Position numbers and translations under genes: made by a program. Below, piece by piece: positions 58,215 to 64,000 of a DNA stretch of 64,000 bases. Position 1 is the stretch's first letter; each line of letters starts with the position of its first letter. Below the pieces are notes generated by a model that made no database searches, was not told the origin of the DNA, and was given only the letters and a program-made list of their open reading frames with translations. Origin of the DNA: Tragulus kanchil (lineage: Eukaryota; Chordata; Mammalia; Artiodactyla; Tragulidae); assembly GCA_022376925.1 (NCBI GenBank), contig JAIOJX010000002.1:67039001-67103000 (forward strand), given 5' to 3'.

Positions 58215-60606
58215 ACTACGGTATATCAGGCCCGATTGACATTAGGGCTTCAGTGGTAGATGACATTAGGTTTCTGTCCTCGGGGGACTTGCAGTCTAAA
58301 GAGGAATGCAGCTGAGTAAACAGAAGGCCGCAGCAGAATGTGACAGTTGGCAAGTAACTCAGGGATGCTATGAGATCACATAGGAAGGACATTATCCCAG
58401 CCTGGATGGGACCAGGGAGTCTGAACAGCTTTAAGGAATAAATGGTGCCCAAGCCAGTCTAATAAACCCTCCTCACTAGGTGAATAGAGGTGAAGGGAAA
58501 AGAAAGACAGTCCAGACAGTGGGCATAGCAAACTCAATGTCATAGGAAGGAGATTAGGATAACATGGCACATCTACAGAATGTGTGAATGACTTTTTTCA
58601 GGAAGGGGTTAGGTACAGAGGGAAGGAAGAAGGATAAGGTGGGTTGGGTAGGGCAGGGTAAAGATTAATCCTTAAGAAAGGAGAGGTACAGTAGCCACAT
58701 GGAGTGGAAAATGAGCTAATTTGGTAGTTAGAGTTCATTCATTCATTCAGTAAGTATTTATTGATGTTCTAAATATGTTAGTCTTTTAGAATGACTACAG
58801 TCATTTTGACTTCATGGAAAAAGCCTCTGCATGCCTCGTGGCCATCCCATTTCCTTTTTGTGAGGGTTCTGAATAAGTCAGCAACCTGAATTGAGAAACT
58901 CTGTCCTTAATTCCCTTGTTGGCAAAGTGAGAGAGCTGAACCAAGGTGGCTTTTAGTTCTGAAATGATTCTGCCATGAAAAGTAAAAATAAAATGCCTCC
59001 TAGTTGATGGGGGTAGAAAGCCAGATTGGTTCATTTTCCCAGCATTCTAACTCAGAGTACCATGGACCAGAGTATACTGAATTAGTATTAATAATTCCAT
59101 ATTGGGAAGTACATTGTTCAAATAATAGTCCCATTAGGCAGCAGTTCCCTTCTCCTAGAGTAATAAAAGTCACACGTTTATGACTTGTATGAAATGAAAA
59201 CTGTGAGCTTTGGTTCTTTCTGTGGAATACCTGTCATGTCTCTGTGGAAACTGGTTTCTATCATTCAGAGGTTACTGTAATAATTGTAAACTGTTTTTAC
59301 ACCCATTCTGTCTCCAAGAAACAATGGGATTTTTATATCTTAGTTTATGAGCAATCATGATTCCATTGTGAAAATATTAAGAATTGAGAGGAGAGAAACA
59401 TGGCTGGTCCTAGAGAAATTTCTCAAGCAAATAGAATTGGTGCTGGTATCTCCTTCCCTCCCTGCCTTGCTAAGTACCCCTCCACTGGTTCTCTTCCTCA
59501 CCTCAGCTTGTCTTCTCATTTCAATTGGTGACCAATGAATTACTGATACTTATCAACCACTAGTGATGTACTTAAGAAAATGATATTTTGTATCCTTGTA
59601 ATCATGCCTGATGAAGATAGCATTATCCCCTTTCATGGGTAAAGAAACTGAGACTCTGAGATATAACTTTTCCAAGATTATATAACTAGTAAATGCCAGA
59701 GTTCGGATTGGAACCCAGATCTGGTTTCCCACCAGTTCTTGTTGTTACTCATTTTCTGTCTCTGTCAGTGCCTCCCTACCCCCACTGCCCCACCCCCACT
59801 TCCTGCTACATTCCCTCCCTCCCTCTGGAAGAGTTAGCTAGTACTTGGTGAGCATGCTCGCTGCAGGTATCATTTGGTAGTTGTTGTATCAATATTGCTT
59901 TCTAAACAGTAATTCATGCTCTCTTATGGAGCGCAGCCCCCTTCTTTACCCCGCTTCAGTCTTTTACCACAACCACATATAAATTTAGGGGAGTTAAACC
60001 TCTTTTTTTCTTGCCATAATGTTGGGCATAAACCTTTCAACATGTGCATTTTTGAAGCAATTAAACATTATTTAGATGAAGTAAGTATTTGATATTTTAT
60101 TTGTCTTTGATAGGATACTTTGTATAAATCTTGAAGGCAACTATCTTTCTTTATGGGAAGTGACTCATAAGCCAAAGGCAAATAAAAAATTTACAAAGTA
60201 GAAAATGATCAAAAAAAAACCTCCAAACAAAACAGTGACAGGTTGAGGCTCTTCACTGACATTTCATACAACCATTGAGAGAAAAGGAAGCAGCGTGTGG
60301 GCACAAGACACACAGTCAGGAGAATTCTCATGGCCATATGACGTAACATTCTGGTGGAGGAATCAGAACAGAAGCAGAATAACTGGAGAAACCACAATAA
60401 AAAGCTCTCCTCCCTGCCCCTACTCTGAATGAAATGTTAATTAACAAATGACAACTGATGAAACAAATGAAAATCATGTTTTGGCCCTTGTAGAATGAAT
60501 TGTTTAAGGCAGGTTCTACTATTAATTAGCTGTGTTCAATCAAATATTCCTTTTATTTTCCACTTATAAATTGTTCCTCCTCTCTCTCAATATTGTACAT
60601 TAGCCT
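58215..60606. other. Mostly unique sequence, no gene recognised
   Basis: Unduplicated. It contains a probable ancient-repeat continuation (58230-58345), a MIR fragment (59565-59740), a C/T-rich run (59755-59830) and short frames without recognisable domains. Confidence 0.6.
59565..59740 (-). repeat. MIR element
   Basis: The order 'tatcccctttcatgggtaa', 'agaaactgagactctgaga', 'tatataactagtaaatgcc' and 'attggaacccagatctgg' follows MIR antisense. Confidence 0.75.
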
Positions 60607-60624
60607 AAAATTCATTAACTATTT

Positions 60625-60704
60625 TGCATGTCTTCCTTGCACAGAGGCCATGCTAATCTTCTCTGCATCATTTCAATTTTAATATCTGTGTTGCTGAAGT
60701 GAGC
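60625..60704 (-). pseudogene. RNU6 pseudogene: U6 snRNA retropseudogene, 3'-truncated
   Basis: Read on the minus strand from 60704, the sequence 'gctcacttcagcaacacag' then 'gcagagaagattagcatgg' and 'caaggaagacatgcaaa' corresponds to U6 snRNA from its 5' end to about nucleotide 85 of 107. About a dozen substitutions are present, mostly C to T or G to A as expected for an old copy, so the spliceosomal function is lost. A perfect 22-base direct repeat flanks it (60607-60628 and 60707-60728), showing insertion by L1-type retrotransposition. No proximal U6 promoter (PSE/TATA) was seen upstream. Confidence 0.92.
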
Positions 60705-60728
60705 AAAAAATTCATTAACTATTTTGCA

Positions 60729-61680
60729 AAAAAACAGTCTATCTTTTGGGCCTGTCATAACTTTTGAAGATGTTCTGCAGGATAAGGCTGCACACATGAG
60801 CTAAAAGAATATTCAACTTTGCCAAGCCAGTTTCTTTATTTATGGTTAGCTATTTGGCTTTCAAACTTTATTTTGGTAATACGGCTGATTTTCAGGGGAT
60901 TTTTCATTCTAAGAAAACCAGGACTGTGGTCTTAAAGCATACAAGGAGAGAGGTTCCCTCAAACTTACCATTGTGACTGAGCTGGACACCTAACTTAAGC
61001 CCTAGAAGTTTGGTGATGCCATTGGGTCCATACAGTATTGTATCCACAACACCAAGAGGCCCTAGGATGAATTAGTCCTAGAGCCTGAGCAGTAGAAGTA
61101 AAATTTGGGAGTCCTGTCCCTAAGTATGCCTTTTTCTCTGGTCTGAGGGGACTTCAGTAGATTTCCTTCCTTTGTTTTCTCAGTCACCTTTGTAGCTGCC
61201 GTTTTGTAAATATTCATCTTTTCCTCTAGCCCTGATTTCCCAGCCTTTCAATATGATGCTGCCAGCCCCTGTTATATGTCTTCATATTTGCAAATATATC
61301 ATGCCCAAACCAAGTTCTTCATCTTCCCTGCTCAACTAGCTGGCCTTTTTCTGAATCTCTCCTATGTCTGTTTTCTGTTTGTTTATTTTTTAGGAGCAAT
61401 CTTTGACTTCTTCAAATTCCTCTCCCTCTCTTCTCAATATCAAATGAATTGGGGAAAAAAAAAAAACAGACAAAAATTATTGCTTCACCCTCCACAGTGT
61501 GTCTTGTCTCAGGTGTATTTTTTTTTTTTTTTTTTTGGTCATTTATGCTCCCAGAGCATTTACGCACAAGAAACGACACTCATATCCTAGCTGATATTGC
61601 TGTCTCTAGTCTTTTTCTTTCCAATCTTTTCTGCTTATCATAGAGTTACACTTTCCTCAAGACCATCTTATCCTTGGGCA
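60729..61680. other. Unique sequence, no gene recognised
   Basis: AT-rich with an A-run near 61455 and a T-run of about 18 near 61518. The 104-codon frame starting at 61276 ends across the T-run and shows no domain. Confidence 0.55.
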
Positions 61681-64000
61681 TGTACTCTGTTCAGAAGCCT
61701 GAAACGTGATCCCAAATCAGCTGTAAATGCTTTGCTAATTTTTAAAATGCTATAGAGACTTCTTCAAATTTACCAAAACTTCACATCCTGCTACTCCTTT
61801 AAGCTCATCTCTATATTAAATGATTCTCATTCACCACCAACACTGGGTTATTTTTAACTTTCATCTCTCTCCTCACTTAGAAGTTTTTTTTAAAATACTT
61901 TCTGTTTGTATGTATTCTACTCATTAAAATTCATATTCTTCTTCATGAAGCTTTTTCTACCCTGGCCTACAACCTTGAGTTATTTTTTACTTCTCTGAAT
62001 TGCTATTAATTTCCCTCTTCTTATTGAATATTTTCTTATTTTTCTCGACTACTTTAATCATAATTAGCTTCATATTTCTAATTAAAGTATAAGCTCACAA
62101 GCTAATTTTTTCCACAATCACAGTTTTTTTTATTTTGCTCTTTTAATTTTACAGAGTTTTGTTGTTTACAGATATGTATAATTCCAGATTAGTCATATGT
62201 ATATCCCATTCCCCCTATTCCACCCCTCTAGGCTGTCACATCGCCCCCATGTACGATCCCTTAGTCCCACAGCACATTGACAATAGTTATCTCTTTTACA
62301 TAAGATAGTATAGGGTTCTGTGTTGCTCTTTTTCTCACCCACTTTTCCCTCTCCCCGAACTAATTTTTGTGATGTCTATCACTCATTCTTGTATAAAAGA
62401 AAATTTTCTATCTTTTCTACTTAAATAACCCCTTGGAATCTGTAGACTCCTCTCATATACTTTATCATTAAACTGGAAAGCCTTCCAGAATTTAATTAAT
62501 TTGCATTTTTAATCAGAGAAAGTAGGTGTTATCACTCTGTAAAGTTGCAAGGTCATCCTGGAAATGACCTTGGTATTTGAGTGAGCAAATACATGCTAGA
62601 TTGAGTGCTGCGGTGACAAACAGTTGCAAGGAGAGCTTCTGTTTTATTTAACGTATCAGCATGAAGAACTTTTAATGGGGGTGGGTTATCCTACAGGAAG
62701 AGCCCAGAGAACTATCTGAGAGAAAAACAATGTATTTCCCTCAGCCCTTTATCCCTGAGATTCAGAACTGGGGAGACCTGCTTATCTGAGGGTGATCCTG
62801 ACCAAACACCAGTGGTAAGAGAGGGTGACAAGAGCCTTTAACATTAACACAAATTCAAAGAGAGATAACATTTGTACTCTGTTCAGAAGCCTGAAACAAA
62901 GCTGTAAATGCTTTGCTAATTTTAAAATGCTATAGAGACTTCTTCAAATTTACCAAAACTTCACATCCTGCTACTCCTTTAAGCTCATCTCTATATTAAA
63001 TGATTCTCATTCACCACCAACACTGGGTTATTTTTAACTTTCATCTCTCTCCTCACTTAGAAGTTTTTTTTAAAATACTTTCTGTTTGTATGTATTCTAC
63101 TCATTAAAATTCATATTCTTCTTCATGAAGCTTTTTCTACCCTGGCCTACAACCTTGAGTTATTTTTTACTTCTCTGAATTGCTATTAATTTCCCTCTTC
63201 TTATTGAATATTTTCTTATTTTTCTCGACTACTTTAATCATAATTAGCTTCATATTTCTAATTAAAGTATAAGCTCACAAGCTAATTTTTTCCACAATCA
63301 CAGTTTTTTTTATTTTGCTCTTTTAATTTTACAGAGTTTTGTTGTTTACAGATATGTATAATTCCAGATTAGTCATATGTATATCCCATTCCCCCTATTC
63401 CACCCCTCTAGGCTGTCACATCGCCCCCATGTACGATCCCTTAGTCCCACAGCACATTGACAATAGTTATCTCTTTTACATAAGATAGTATAGGGTTCTG
63501 TGTTGCTCTTTTTCTCACCCACTTTTCCCTCTCCCCGAACTAATTTTTGTGATGTCTATCACTCATTCTTGTATAAAAGAAAATTTTCTATCTTTTCTAC
63601 TTAAATAACCCCTTGGAATCTGTAGACTCCTCTCATATACTTTATCATTAAACTGGAAAGCCTTCCAGAATTTAATTAATTTGCATTTTTAATCAGAGAA
63701 AGTAGGTGTTATCACTCTGTAAAGTTGCAAGGTCATCCTGGAAATGACCTTGGTATTTGAGTGAGCAAATACATGCTAGATTGAGTGCTGCGGTGACAAA
63801 CAGTTGCAAGGAGAGCTTCTGTTTTATTTAACGTATCAGCATGAAGAACTTTTAATGGGGGTGGGTTATCCTACAGGAAGAGCCCAGAGAACTATCTGAG
63901 AGAAAAACAATGTATTTCCCTCAGCCCTTTATCCCTGAGATTCAGAACTGGGGAGACCTGCTTATCTGAGGGTGATCCTGACCAAACACCAGTGGTAAGA
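61681..64000. repeat. Local direct duplication 20 (offset 1,192 falling to 1,180)
   Basis: Copy one is 61681-62820 and copy two 62873-64000, with a 52-base spacer. Copy two lacks about 11 bases of copy one near 61709 and one T near 61745. Copy two reaches the window end at the very base where copy one meets spacer, so it probably continues into unique sequence beyond. Confidence 0.95.
62110..62372 (-). mobile_element. Antisense L1 3' end
   Basis: This is the same L1 3' UTR subfamily as at 37303 and 23616: 'ttttacagagttttgttgt', 'gattagtcatatgtatatc' and 'ccacccctctaggctgtca' on the plus strand. It is short and 5'-truncated. The copy at 63298-63552 is due to duplication 20. Confidence 0.8.

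Noticed and set aside
1..64000. A new tandem-duplicating or ~1.1 kb replicating element system
   Set aside because: The duplicated units share no sequence with each other, have no common ends, carry no genes and differ by homopolymer indels and noisy joints. This fits unmerged overlaps much better than a mobile system.
1..64000. CRISPR array
   Set aside because: No short regularly spaced repeats with unique spacers exist; repeat spacing is kilobase scale and the organism is a mammal.

Overview
The window is nuclear DNA of a ruminant (Pecora-type) mammal. The evidence is the repeat content: BovB LINE 3' ends, Bov-tA tRNA-Glu-derived SINEs, CHR-type cetartiodactyl SINEs and L1 elements of the ruminant type, together with mammal-wide MIR and MaLR relics. 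I found no protein-coding host gene. The open frames present are fragments of L1 or BovB proteins, antisense shadows of repeats, or chance frames. This is intergenic or deep intronic sequence.

The dominant structure is not a classical feature. Twenty times in 64 kb, a stretch of about 1.0-1.2 kb is followed almost at once by a near-identical direct copy of itself (offsets 1,020 to 1,192 bases, mean about 1.11 kb). Several duplications chain, so that some sequences occur three times. Copies differ mainly by homopolymer indels. In the best cases the short spacer between copies reads as a degraded version of the sequence just upstream of the first copy. The narrow size range, indifference to sequence content and noisy joints point to contig ends or gap-fill reads with roughly 1.1 kb overlaps that were concatenated without being merged. 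Collapsing the duplications would leave about 42 kb of real sequence.

Layout. 1-5.2 kb: two duplications, a BovB tail, an antisense L1 3' end and a Bov-tA SINE. 5.3-11.4 kb: three chained duplications carrying an antisense Bov-tA, an antisense CHR SINE and a sense CHR SINE with a probable 3' transduction. 11.4-14.2 kb: an ancient mammalian repeat interrupted by a 228-base segment that recurs at the head of the L1, then an AT microsatellite. 14.4-23.6 kb: one L1 with 5' UTR, broken ORF1 and broken ORF2, inflated by three duplications and lacking the reverse transcriptase core. 24-34 kb: duplicated unique sequence with old repeats. 33.8-36.9 kb: unduplicated unique sequence. 37-47 kb: antisense L1 ends, Bov-tA copies and BovB fragments, mostly duplicated. 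47.4-49.4 kb: probable LTR-related ruminant repeat. 49.3-55.6 kb: two further duplications around unique sequence. 55.4-61.7 kb: antisense BovB, Bov-tA SINEs, an MLT1-type LTR and a retroposed U6 snRNA pseudogene with a perfect 22-base target-site duplication. 61.7-64 kb: a final duplication that runs to the last base.

There is no gene network to describe. The informative biology is retrotransposition: L1 as the likely source of the U6 pseudogene and SINE insertions, and BovB and L1 debris. Family names come from recall of consensus sequences, not from a search.
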